This document shows, piece after piece, positions 55,835 through 64,000 of a DNA stretch of 64,000 bases (position 1 is the stretch's first letter; the number at the start of each line of letters is the position of its first letter). Source of the stretch: Dyadobacter sp. CY345 (lineage in GTDB: Bacteria; Bacteroidota; Bacteroidia; Cytophagales; Spirosomataceae); the NCBI RefSeq assembly GCF_021502725.1, contig NZ_JAKFFS010000005.1, positions 124,001 through 188,000 of the forward strand. Direction: 5' to 3'. Made by a program: the position numbers and the translations under genes. A model generated the notes under the pieces. It had not been told where the DNA came from. It saw only the letters and a program-made list of their open reading frames with translations, and searched no databases.

Positions 55835-55875
55835 CCCCCGTTTTTTTGCCTTTGCGAGTGAAACGGGGGATTTTA
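55835..55875 (+). terminator. Terminator after the second TIM-barrel gene
   Basis: A 9-bp GC-rich stem (cccccgttt / aaacggggg) with a 17-nt loop is followed by ATTTTATT. It closes the accessory sugar locus. Confidence 0.7.
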
Positions 55876-55984
55876 TTATTCAAATAGCCTGAGTAACGAC
55901 TAGCACGCTGATAAATTGAAATTGCTAATTCTCATGCTTCGAGCACCGATATACAAAAATCAAGAAATCACAAATTACTCAAAT

Positions 55985-57373
55985 ATGATTTTCTATATTT
56001 CGTACTTGAATTTGTTGATCTTTCTCTGTATTACTTCCTATTCGGTCGGCCAAGTGTTAATTTATCCATCGAAAATAAAAGGAAGCGGGTTTGGATTTTA
56101 CTACAATGACTTGTGGAAAGAAAGGCCAACCCTACATGAGTCTGATTTCAAACAAACAATTGCAATAAGTAATGAATTTCCAATTCGAATAATCAGCATA
56201 GAATCTTCTTCAAGAAACAAAAATGGAGTAAATACTTCTTTTGTGTTATTTCCAAACGATACGGTTTTTTTTAGTAGGAAAGACAGCGGTCTGATCATGG
56301 AGACACATAAGAATAACCGGCGAAATAATGAACTACGATTTTTTTCAGAATTGAACGAACACGTAGGACAGTATGAAGGGTATATGGTAGACGTTTATCC
56401 AAAGAACTGGACCCTCTATCAAAAGCTAGATCAGGAAGATATTAATCTAAAAAAAAGAAGAGAATTTCTCGACAATTACTCGATAAAATATGAGATAAGT
56501 TCTGAATTCATCGAATATTTAAAAGCTAGTTTTTATTATAAAATGATTAACAAAAAATTCGATCAACTTCAAATAGAGAAAACCATTTCTGACTCGATAA
56601 GAAACGTCTATGATAACTATATTTTCAAGCAAAGCCGTGAATACTGGTATTTAAATGAGTATTCAAATGCCTCTCTTTCATATATGTTTTTTAAAAGCAT
56701 GAATGGGTCTAAACGAAGTAGTTACATGGAGCAATTGCATGCTGCTAAAAAAATATTTTCTCATGAAACTTTTGACGTGGTTGCACTAGGTATTCTAAAT
56801 AATGCCAAGACCTCAAATTCTGATTCACTGACAGAATTGGTTACGAATATTCTGAACTTGGTAAATACAGAAAAAATCTCCAAATACATTGAAGAAGCTT
56901 ATTTAACTGATGTAAAATACAAGCATGGAACATTGCCAAATGATAGGCACAATATATTAATTGATAAGCACAAAAACGGGAGAAACATATCTGACTTCCT
57001 AAACCAGCAACGCGGTAAAATTGTGTACCTAGATTTCTGGGCTAGTTGGTGTGCTCCATGCCGACAGTCCATGCCAGCTTCACATCAATTAAGAGAAAAA
57101 TTTAAAGACCAGGATATTATTTTCGTATATATATCTATCGATAAAAATAGTATATCCTGGAAAAAAGCCAGTGAGGAAGAAGGGCTCGATCATATTATTG
57201 ATAATTATTTACTAACAAATGGTAAGGGATTTGACTTCTTGAAAGGTAATCATATTGAATCAATTCCGCGATACATGATTTTTGGCAAGGACGGCATGTT
57301 AATTAATGGCGATGCTCCTAGGCCCGAAAGTGGAGAAATTAGTAACATATTGAATAGATTATCTAAAAAATAA
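55985..57373 (+). CDS. TlpA-like thioredoxin-domain exported protein
   Basis: 462 residues from ATG 55985, the start of a signal peptide (MIFYISYLNLLIFLCITSYS); a TTG at 55916 opens the frame but adds no signal. The long N-terminal ~310 residues are helical/beta sequence I do not recognise. The C-terminal ~140 residues are a TlpA/AhpC-like thioredoxin with the redox pair C356/C359 (WCAPCRQSMPAS) and a cis-proline region (IESIPRYMIF). It should act on disulfides in the periplasm. Partner unknown. Much lower GC than its neighbours. Confidence 0.82.
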   Translation: MIFYISYLNLLIFLCITSYSVGQVLIYPSKIKGSGFGFYYNDLWKERPTLHESDFKQTIAISNEFPIRIISIESSSRNKNGVNTSFVLFPNDTVFFSRKDSGLIMETHKNNRRNNELRFFSELNEHVGQYEGYMVDVYPKNWTLYQKLDQEDINLKKRREFLDNYSIKYEISSEFIEYLKASFYYKMINKKFDQLQIEKTISDSIRNVYDNYIFKQSREYWYLNEYSNASLSYMFFKSMNGSKRSSYMEQLHAAKKIFSHETFDVVALGILNNAKTSNSDSLTELVTNILNLVNTEKISKYIEEAYLTDVKYKHGTLPNDRHNILIDKHKNGRNISDFLNQQRGKIVYLDFWASWCAPCRQSMPASHQLREKFKDQDIIFVYISIDKNSISWKKASEEEGLDHIIDNYLLTNGKGFDFLKGNHIESIPRYMIFGKDGMLINGDAPRPESGEISNILNRLSKK

Positions 57374-57412
57374 AAATTCCTGAAAACAAATTAATCTCGA
57401 ATTTTTAAAACA

Positions 57413-58357
57413 ATGAAATTTGTTACGCCATTTCAGCAATTTGTTCTAATATTTCTGATTTTTTCATTTCCAGAATGTGCATCAGGGCAGAACAGAAGAG
57501 TAAAATTCGTCAACTCTAAAAATGCTACTATACTTTGGAAAATCTCAGGTCATGACTGTAAGAAATCTTCATATTTCTTGGGAACATTTCATTTGGCAGA
57601 TGCTGACTGGTTATATGACTACCCCCAAATGAAAAAAGTTATTGATAGCACAAACTTCATATTAACCGAAGCGTTTACTACGCTGACGCCAAATACCCAG
57701 CCTAACAGAGAGACTCAATTAAAAGCTTTGCCACTACTCAATGATGCACAATTCCAGGTACTTGATTCATTTTTTGTTGCAAGAGTTGGTGAAGGAATTA
57801 AAGATAATATTGAAGCAAAAAATATGACTGTTGCTGAAATGGAAGCCGCAATATTATCAACGCTCACTTCAGGATCGCAAGGGCCAAACGGTATTACCAA
57901 ATATATGGATCTGGATTTGTTTAAACTTTATCAGAAACTTGGCAGGAGCGGAGATCGTCTGGATCCACTAAAACCAACAGAGTTTGATTCGGACAACATT
58001 AAACATGCAAAGCAACATCTTGCACGTTCCATTAAATACATAGAAAACAGTGATAAATCGGATTGGAATATTTATCAGATGAAAGGGGTAGATCAAATAA
58101 TTGATGATTACAAGAGAATGAAAGTTGAATACAAGCTGAATGAGACAGCTAATTTTGATACATCCAGCAATTTCGACTTTGTACCGATGAACATACGTAA
58201 CGAGCAATGGATGAGTAAAATAACTTCACATATCTCAGATATCCCGTGTCTTATCGCGGTTGGACTCGACCATCTTCGTTACCAAACTGGCCTGATTATG
58301 CTACTACGTGGGAAAGGCTACCTTGTTGAACCTGTGTCACTTAGTGAACTTCACTAA
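57413..58357 (+). CDS. TraB/GumN-family protein
   Basis: 314 residues with a short signal peptide (FVLIFLIFSFPECASG). The TraB/GumN core is recognised by ILWKISGHDCKKSSYFLGTF (with HLAD following) and the C-terminal CLIAVGLDHLRYQTGLIMLL motif; some members act as metal-dependent proteases or haem-binding proteins. The GTFHLAD histidine and GLDHL histidine are kept. Function here unknown. It is 39 bp after the thioredoxin gene, likely same transcript, and ends at a bidirectional terminator. Confidence 0.8.
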   Translation: MKFVTPFQQFVLIFLIFSFPECASGQNRRVKFVNSKNATILWKISGHDCKKSSYFLGTFHLADADWLYDYPQMKKVIDSTNFILTEAFTTLTPNTQPNRETQLKALPLLNDAQFQVLDSFFVARVGEGIKDNIEAKNMTVAEMEAAILSTLTSGSQGPNGITKYMDLDLFKLYQKLGRSGDRLDPLKPTEFDSDNIKHAKQHLARSIKYIENSDKSDWNIYQMKGVDQIIDDYKRMKVEYKLNETANFDTSSNFDFVPMNIRNEQWMSKITSHISDIPCLIAVGLDHLRYQTGLIMLLRGKGYLVEPVSLSELH

Positions 58358-58389
58358 TCAAAATATAATTGTCAGTATTAATAGCGAAT

Positions 58390-58420
58390 AAAAACCGCAC
58401 ACGAACGCGCGGCGGTTTTT
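58390..58420. terminator. Bidirectional terminator between TraB-like gene and czcA
   Basis: A 9-bp stem (aaaaaccgc / gcggttttt) with a 13-nt loop lies between two convergent genes, with T5 on the plus and T5 on the minus strand. Confidence 0.75.
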
Positions 58421-58443
58421 ACTCTTTTCAATAAACATCCAAT

Positions 58444-61400
58444 TTAGTCCAGGTTATCTTCGTCTCTGGCAGGTTTCACTTTCCGATGCTTTTCTGCCCA
58501 TAAATACAGCGGTGGCAATAGGATTGGCGCAAAGATTAAGGTGCTGGTTAGACCGCCGATGATTACAGTCGACAATGGTCTTTGAACATCTGAACCGATT
58601 CCTGACGAAATGGCTGCCGGCACCAAACCAATAATCGCGACAACCAATATTGACAAAAGTGCCCGAAGCTGTTCGGTCGATGCTGATAAAACATTACTCC
58701 GCAGATCGTTATCTGTGTTCAAAGAAGCACGGTTGAGCGCGGAAACCAGTAATACACCGGCCATGACCGAAATCCCGAAAATACTTACAAAACCAACGCC
58801 TGCGGAAACGTTAAAGTAGTAGCCGCGTATCAGCAAAGCAACAATGCCACCGCCAAGCGCGAAAAGTATACAGCTCATAGTCACCATGGTATGCGCCAGA
58901 TTTTTGAACAACATAAACAAGAACAGGAACACCATCACAATAGTCAGCGGAATGGTGAATGCCAATTGTTTTCCCGCACGTTCAAGGTTTTCATACTGAC
59001 CGCCGTAAACTATACTGTAACCTTTTGGAACATGAACCTTCGCGTCAAGTTTCTTCTGCAATTCAGCCACGAATCCACCCTGATCGCGTCCGCGGATGTT
59101 CGTTCTAACCGTTACCATACGTTTGCTTCCATAGCGGTAAATATTCGTTTGACCTTGTATGAAATGAATATCAGCCAGCTGATTCATAGGTATAAGCGCA
59201 CCGCTTAACGATGGAATTTGCAGGTTTTTAATCGCATCAATGGAGTTTCTGTACTCGGGCAAGAAACGAACAACAATGTCATAACGCTTCGTGCCGTCAT
59301 ACAAGGTAGAAATAGTCTTACCACCGATTGCTGCTTCGATCATATTCTGGATATCAGCGACATTTATCCCAAAACGTGCAGCATTCTGACGATTAATATT
59401 GATTGCCAGCTGATCCTGAGGACCTTCCTGTTCGATATTTACGTTTTCCGCACCAGCGGTTTGTTTAACAATCGCAGCAATACTATCCGCTTTCTGGCGC
59501 ATCATCGTCAGATCATCCCCGACAATCGATATAGCCAAGTCGGCGGCGCTGCCTGTCACAATCTCCATTACCTGATCAATAATTGGCTGACCGGAAGAAA
59601 ATGCAACCGAAGGCAACTGAGCCTGGAGGTCTTTTTTAATTTTATCAACCAGCTCCTTTTTGGTAATTGTCTTTGCCCAAAGATCGTAGTCTTTCAACCC
59701 GATCAAAATCTCGTTCCGGTTGGCAGGAAATGGATCCGTACCATCATCATTCCGGCCCGACTGGGTGATTACGAATGATATCTGCGGATATTTTGCAATG
59801 ATACTTCTGATCTTCGGCGCATAACTTGCGTTTTCCTGAATGGTGATACCGGATGCGAAATTTCCACGCAAAAAGATGGAACCTTCGTCCAGAGTCGGAA
59901 GAAATTCTGAGCCTAATTTGGCTCCGCAGAGAACTAAAACCATCACAACAGCAAATCCAATCAAAACGGTGGACTTGTAATGTGTCAAAAATTTGGCAAC
60001 CGTTTTGGCATAAAGTTTCGTCAGTCCGTCAAGAATAAAATTCTTGTGTTCCTTCATAGGCTTGTCCGGATTCGCCAATTGTTTCTTGTAAGCGAACGAA
60101 ATTAACACTGGTATAAAAGTTAACGCCGCTAGCATTGAGCCAATAACTGCAAATGCGAGCGTTAAAGCCATTGGAGAGAACAATTTTCCTTCTACCCGAG
60201 TCATTAATAAAATCGGCATATAGGCCAGGATAATGATGGTCACCGAGAAGAAAATTTCACGACCGACTTCCTGCGCAGCAAGCAAAGTGATCTTCACTAT
60301 CCCTTGTTTTTTCTCCTCAACAGTTGCGGTCCTATATTTTCTGATCAAATGTTCGGCCATTACACAGGCTCCATCCACGATGATACCAAAGTCAATCGCA
60401 CCGAGCGAAAGTAAGTTGGCCGGGATACCTGTCAAACGCATCAAAATAAAAGCGAACAACAATGAAAATGGAATGGTGAGGGCAACAACCAATGCACTTC
60501 TGACACTTCCCAGGAAAAAAATCAAAAGAATAATAACGATTGAAATTCCTTCAAACAGGGTATGGGCAACGGTTTCCAAAGAGTGATCGATCAGGAAACT
60601 TCTGTCGTAGAGCGGTCGTAAAGTAACACCTTCCGGCAATTCGCTTCCCTGTAAATCCGTCATTCTTTGCTTTAAAACTTTCAATACCTCACTCGGGTTT
60701 TCATAACGGCGCAGCAAAATAATACCTTCAACGCCGCCACTGACATCCACGCTGTCTTTGGTAATGGTGTAACCCATCACGCCACTTGGCGGCGGTGGTG
60801 TAATTTCCACCGTCGCCACATCGCGAAGAAATACCGGGACGCCGTTCTGTGATTTTAAAACAATATTCTGAATATCATTTTCATTCTTTATCGCACCTAA
60901 TCCGCGAACAGCGAAACCTTGTCCGCCACGAGAAATGATATTTCCTCCGGTATTCTGGTTGTTGGCGTTTACGGCGTCCATAACGTTTTGTAAGGACAGA
61001 CCGTATTTCACCAGTTTTTGCGGAGAAGTAAGAATATGAAATTGTTTCAGCGGCCCGCCAAATGTTGTAACATCTGCTATCCCAGGAACTTGCAGCAAAG
61101 CAGGTTTGATAACCCAATCCTGCAAATCACGCAATTGCGTTGGACTGAAAGTTGGCGGTGCTTCGACGACGTAACGGAGGATCTCACCAACGGCCGTTGA
61201 TAGGGGAGCAAGTTCGGGCGCTACACCTGCCGGCAACTCAGCGGCCGCTACTCTTTCCAAAACCTGTTGTCTGGCGAAATAATCGTCTGTTCCGTCTTTG
61301 AACGTAAGCTGCACGACAGAAAGCCCAAAAATTGTCCGGCTTCTGCGGTCTAAAACATTAGGCGTATTTTGAAGCGCACGTTCAATCGGAACAGTAACCT

Positions 61401-61590
61401 GTTGTTCAACTTCCTCGGCTGCACGGCCTGGATATTGAGCAATCACGATTACATTGGTATCAGCGATATCGGGATATGCCTCAATTTTTAGCTGTGTAAA
61501 ACACCAGTATCCGATACCCATCAATACGAAACTGATGGAAATTACCACCCATCTGTTTCGCAAACTAAAAAAAAGCAAGTTCTTAATCAT
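58444..61590 (-). CDS. czcA: Heavy-metal efflux RND transporter, CzcA/CusA type
   Basis: 1048 residues, the inner-membrane proton-driven pump of a tripartite metal exporter. Twelve membrane helices and two large periplasmic loops are readable. The proton-relay motif of divalent-metal pumps is intact: D400-F-G-I-I-V-D406-G-A ... E413 (GAIDFGIIVDGACVMAEH). This favours Zn/Co/Cd/Ni over Cu/Ag. Its ATG follows directly on the stop of the DUF190 gene (TAA-ATG). Ends at the terminator. Confidence 0.93.
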   Translation of the reverse strand: MIKNLLFFSLRNRWVVISISFVLMGIGYWCFTQLKIEAYPDIADTNVIVIAQYPGRAAEEVEQQVTVPIERALQNTPNVLDRRSRTIFGLSVVQLTFKDGTDDYFARQQVLERVAAAELPAGVAPELAPLSTAVGEILRYVVEAPPTFSPTQLRDLQDWVIKPALLQVPGIADVTTFGGPLKQFHILTSPQKLVKYGLSLQNVMDAVNANNQNTGGNIISRGGQGFAVRGLGAIKNENDIQNIVLKSQNGVPVFLRDVATVEITPPPPSGVMGYTITKDSVDVSGGVEGIILLRRYENPSEVLKVLKQRMTDLQGSELPEGVTLRPLYDRSFLIDHSLETVAHTLFEGISIVIILLIFFLGSVRSALVVALTIPFSLLFAFILMRLTGIPANLLSLGAIDFGIIVDGACVMAEHLIRKYRTATVEEKKQGIVKITLLAAQEVGREIFFSVTIIILAYMPILLMTRVEGKLFSPMALTLAFAVIGSMLAALTFIPVLISFAYKKQLANPDKPMKEHKNFILDGLTKLYAKTVAKFLTHYKSTVLIGFAVVMVLVLCGAKLGSEFLPTLDEGSIFLRGNFASGITIQENASYAPKIRSIIAKYPQISFVITQSGRNDDGTDPFPANRNEILIGLKDYDLWAKTITKKELVDKIKKDLQAQLPSVAFSSGQPIIDQVMEIVTGSAADLAISIVGDDLTMMRQKADSIAAIVKQTAGAENVNIEQEGPQDQLAININRQNAARFGINVADIQNMIEAAIGGKTISTLYDGTKRYDIVVRFLPEYRNSIDAIKNLQIPSLSGALIPMNQLADIHFIQGQTNIYRYGSKRMVTVRTNIRGRDQGGFVAELQKKLDAKVHVPKGYSIVYGGQYENLERAGKQLAFTIPLTIVMVFLFLFMLFKNLAHTMVTMSCILFALGGGIVALLIRGYYFNVSAGVGFVSIFGISVMAGVLLVSALNRASLNTDNDLRSNVLSASTEQLRALLSILVVAIIGLVPAAISSGIGSDVQRPLSTVIIGGLTSTLIFAPILLPPLYLWAEKHRKVKPARDEDNLD

Positions 61591-61893
61591 TTAATTCCAC
61601 TGGTCTACGTGATGTGTAACAATAAACCCGCTTTTTACTTCTTCGCGAAGCGTCGTTAAAGCCGATTTTACATTTTCTTCTTCGTCTATGAATGTGATCA
61701 TAACGGGCGTTTCGTCGAAACTAAATAGGTCATATGGCCTGTTCAGGTGTTTCGTTTCGTCATAGCCTAGTCTTCCGATGAACACGGTTGCACCACGAAT
61801 TTTCTCTTTCATGAGCAGTTGCATAATATACTCGTATAGCGGCTGCTCGCGGAAAAACTGATCTTTTCCGATAAATATTTGTGCTTGTAACAT
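61591..61893 (-). CDS. DUF190 protein of the efflux operon
   Basis: 100 residues with no signal peptide, so cytoplasmic. It matches DUF190, a small family with a PII-like ferredoxin fold often near ion or metal transport genes (YEYIMQLLMKEKIRGATVFI and GRLGYDETKH). It lies between the adaptor and pump genes, with the czcA ATG immediately after its stop, so translation is tightly coupled. It may sense or regulate the pump; that is an inference from context. Confidence 0.85.
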   Translation of the reverse strand: MLQAQIFIGKDQFFREQPLYEYIMQLLMKEKIRGATVFIGRLGYDETKHLNRPYDLFSFDETPVMITFIDEEENVKSALTTLREEVKSGFIVTHHVDQWN

Positions 61894-61908
61894 GATCTCT
61901 ATTTGGTT

Positions 61909-62919
61909 TTAGTAACCGAACGACAGTCCTTTCAACTGCATAACGCCTTTGATCGCAACGGAGTCGCCATTGTCCAACCCGGAAAAAACGATAATTCTGT
62001 CGCCAACCTGATCGCCGATATTAACCTCTTTACGCTGAAAGCAATTCGCTCCGTTTTTCACAAAAACATAACTTTTTCCCTGTATCGTGATCAACGCATC
62101 TTTGTTGACACTTATATTTTTTCCTTCACTGACGCCGAACCCAACCGTTCCGAACATACCTGCTTTCAGTTTTCCGTCTGCGTTATTCATACTGACGCGT
62201 AGCTTAACCATCCTCGTCGTTGGATCTACCATATCCGCAACGTTATCAATTATTCCGGTAAACTTGTCATTTGGAAAAGCTGTGAATTGCACAGTGCACT
62301 GGCTTCCATTTTTGATTTTACTTATTGCATTTTCAGGAATATCACAAGTAATATAAGCCGTTCCCGCCTTTGCCTTACGAAGCAAATCCGCCTGAAATCC
62401 ACCTTCTTTCAACTTTGTTTCGTGCTCTATTAAAGCAGCTCTTTCATTGGACAGATTGGTTTGTTCCATCGACATTGCGGTCTGTGCATCAAGTAAATCC
62501 TTACCCGTAGCGGCGCCGTGCTGCTGCAAATCCTGAACGCGGCTTAATTCAATTTTCCGCTGTTTTATATTTACATTTTGAATCTGATTAATCGTAATCA
62601 AATGCTGAATAAGCTGGGTATAACTACCGGCAAGATCCGGATTCTGAAACAAAACAATATTCTGTGAGGCGCCCTCATTGGATCTGACCACTGTTGCAGA
62701 GACCGTTGCAGGAGCTGTTATGTCAGCAGTCAACGAGCTGCTGCCAATGGTTTCTGTTTGAAAAAATTTAACACTTTCCGCTTTCGGAAATTCAATTTTC
62801 GCACCGTTTTCTGTAATCGTCGGCTCTATATTTTCCACTTTCTCGGCTTTCTCAGCCTTTTTCTCGCAGGAAAAAAGTATTATTCCAAAAAGCCAGCCGT
62901 ACTTTAATAAATTCTTCAT
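61909..62919 (-). CDS. czcB: Efflux RND periplasmic adaptor lipoprotein, CzcB type
   Basis: 336 residues from ATG 62919. The signal peptide ends in a lipobox with C18 (ILFSCEKK). Then a beta-barrel/lipoyl-hairpin-helix adaptor (HlyD family): a coiled-coil hairpin at ~100-160 (IKQRKIELSRVQDLQQHGAA), lipoyl and barrel domains (AYITCDIPENAISKIKNGSQ, GIIDNVADMVDPTTRMVKLR). It connects CzcA to the outer-membrane channel. Four bp downstream of the TolC-type gene. Confidence 0.9.
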   Translation of the reverse strand: MKNLLKYGWLFGIILFSCEKKAEKAEKVENIEPTITENGAKIEFPKAESVKFFQTETIGSSSLTADITAPATVSATVVRSNEGASQNIVLFQNPDLAGSYTQLIQHLITINQIQNVNIKQRKIELSRVQDLQQHGAATGKDLLDAQTAMSMEQTNLSNERAALIEHETKLKEGGFQADLLRKAKAGTAYITCDIPENAISKIKNGSQCTVQFTAFPNDKFTGIIDNVADMVDPTTRMVKLRVSMNNADGKLKAGMFGTVGFGVSEGKNISVNKDALITIQGKSYVFVKNGANCFQRKEVNIGDQVGDRIIVFSGLDNGDSVAIKGVMQLKGLSFGY

Positions 62920-62923
62920 GATG

Positions 62924-64000
62924 TTATTGCGCGATTTGATTAATGATCCCCGAAGCATACAATAGTTTAATGTAGCTCTGACGGTATAATTGTAAGGTTT
63001 CGTAGTATTGTTGTTGGGTATCCAGCCAGCTTCGTTGTGCTTCCAGAAAATCTATAATGGTCGTTCCGCCACGCAGATATGAATATTTGACATTGTTTAA
63101 AATCGTCTGAGACTGCGCTAACAATCCGGTAAAATTTTGAAGATTCTGCTTCTGGGTTATGTAACTGCTATATGCCGTCGAAATCTCACTTTGAATCAGC
63201 GATTGTGTTGCCAGTAAATCCTGTTCAGCCTGTTGTTTCAATACATGAGATTTTTTTATCTCGCCCTGGTTACGGGAAAAAATCGGAATGGCAATGGTTC
63301 CATAAACACCCATGTAAGGCACCCCGTTTTGCGGGTTAAAAATTGCACCCAGTTCAGGGACAGGAAGTGCCATAGACTTTTGAAGTTTTATATTGGAATT
63401 CGCAACATCGATGGTCGACTTCAATGTCTGAATATCACTACGCGACTGTAAGGCCTGTTGCAACAAATCATCAACATTCGCAGGAAAAGCAAACTGGAAA
63501 TTATCGGTCGTGTCAACGTTTATATCTTCCTGAATGCCCATGAGGTATTTCAGGTTAATGATCTCATTCTTATAGTTCTGATCGGCAGACTTCATTTGAA
63601 CATTATACTGATTCGCAAGAAGCTCAGTTCTGGCCAGATCGGTCGTCGTGATCACTTGATTTTTCAAACGTACTTTATTGATATTCACCAAAGTATCAAT
63701 ATTACTTTTGGCAATATTCAATATGTCAAGTTGTTTTCGGGCCGACCATACGTCCAGCCATTTGCTTGCTACATCCTGAAATAACTTCCGTTCAGTTTCA
63801 GTGTATGCTTTCTGGTTAAGGATAACATTCTGATTGGCATAATCAATTTTATTCTTCCTTAATTCCGGCATTTGGAACGGCTTGGTAACCTGCCACCAGA
63901 CCTGACGATTCAGGTGATTGGACCAACTACTATTATCCGGAAATTTTGAAGCTTTAATCAGTTGTAAGGACTGATTGTTCAAGACAGGGTTGGGCCGTAA
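62924..64000 (-). CDS. czcC: TolC-family outer-membrane efflux protein, CzcC type (partial)
   Basis: The frame is open to the right edge (LRPNPVLNNQSL before the first TTG at 63982), so the 5' end and signal peptide lie outside. About 358 residues are visible. Long alpha-helical hairpins with the outer-membrane-factor pattern (KLFQDVASKWLDVWSARKQL, LLAQSQTILNNVKYSYLRGG, TTIIDFLEAQRSWLDTQQQY) mark it as the exit duct. Operon order czcC, czcB, DUF190, czcA on the minus strand fits a complete tripartite metal exporter. Confidence 0.9.
   Translation of the reverse strand, partial: LRPNPVLNNQSLQLIKASKFPDNSSWSNHLNRQVWWQVTKPFQMPELRKNKIDYANQNVILNQKAYTETERKLFQDVASKWLDVWSARKQLDILNIAKSNIDTLVNINKVRLKNQVITTTDLARTELLANQYNVQMKSADQNYKNEIINLKYLMGIQEDINVDTTDNFQFAFPANVDDLLQQALQSRSDIQTLKSTIDVANSNIKLQKSMALPVPELGAIFNPQNGVPYMGVYGTIAIPIFSRNQGEIKKSHVLKQQAEQDLLATQSLIQSEISTAYSSYITQKQNLQNFTGLLAQSQTILNNVKYSYLRGGTTIIDFLEAQRSWLDTQQQYYETLQLYRQSYIKLLYASGIINQIAQ

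Noticed and set aside
59218..59778. 186-codon plus-strand frame inside czcA
   Set aside because: Antisense to the well-conserved pump domain; no signal or domain seen.
1..64000. CRISPR array, insertion sequence or prophage
   Set aside because: No regularly spaced short repeats, no transposase or integrase, and no phage structural genes were found.

Overview
The window looks like chromosomal DNA of a Bacteroidota bacterium of the Cytophagales, most like Dyadobacter and relatives. The species is inferred from gene content and not proven. Signs are a SusC/SusD pair driven by an ECF sigma factor and a FecR-type anti-sigma, type IX secretion sorting domains, a short primary sigma factor lacking region 1.1, an HU-CCDC81/SPOR protein, a ComEC without its beta-lactamase domain, absence of clear Shine-Dalgarno sites, and promoters of the TAnnTTTG type. 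One tRNA (Met, CAT) is present. There is no rRNA, CRISPR array, prophage or insertion sequence.

Region 1 (1-27300) is mostly housekeeping: rlmD, dnaB, phoH, a secreted M43 metalloprotease, comEC, a DUF922 protease-like protein, dCMP deaminase, slyD, an AcpH-like protein, holA, an ABC exporter, an SDR/AraC pair, a START-like/LptF pair, rpsO, pnp, the primary sigma factor, menD and a TPR lipoprotein. A 2OG-Fe(II) oxygenase here is split by one in-frame amber codon. The SDR/AraC pair has a 21-bp-phased direct repeat at its promoter.

Region 2 (27300-36620) is a cell-envelope block: a 1021-residue TPR protein, a plug-less outer-membrane barrel, an HU-CCDC81/transmembrane/SPOR protein and a TonB-like transducer, followed by folC and trmB. 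Region 3 (36660-41880) carries gapA, dapD, an XRE regulator with a palindromic operator over its promoter, a membrane-anchored putative metallopeptidase and an alpha/beta hydrolase.

Region 4 (41880-55870) is the main accessory locus: ECF sigma, an internally shortened FecR, SusC (with STN domain), SusD, a very large PVC-type c-type cytochrome/dehydrogenase-like protein, a ThuA-domain protein and two tandem, roughly 80% identical Tat-exported TIM-barrel isomerases. Between the isomerases lie two copies of a 193-bp structured repeat. The locus resembles a glycan or sugar uptake-and-oxidation system, yet no glycoside hydrolase is visible.

Region 5 (55880-64000) holds a TlpA-like thioredoxin protein and a TraB/GumN protein, then a convergent heavy-metal RND efflux operon (CzcC partial, CzcB, DUF190, CzcA) that runs off the right edge.
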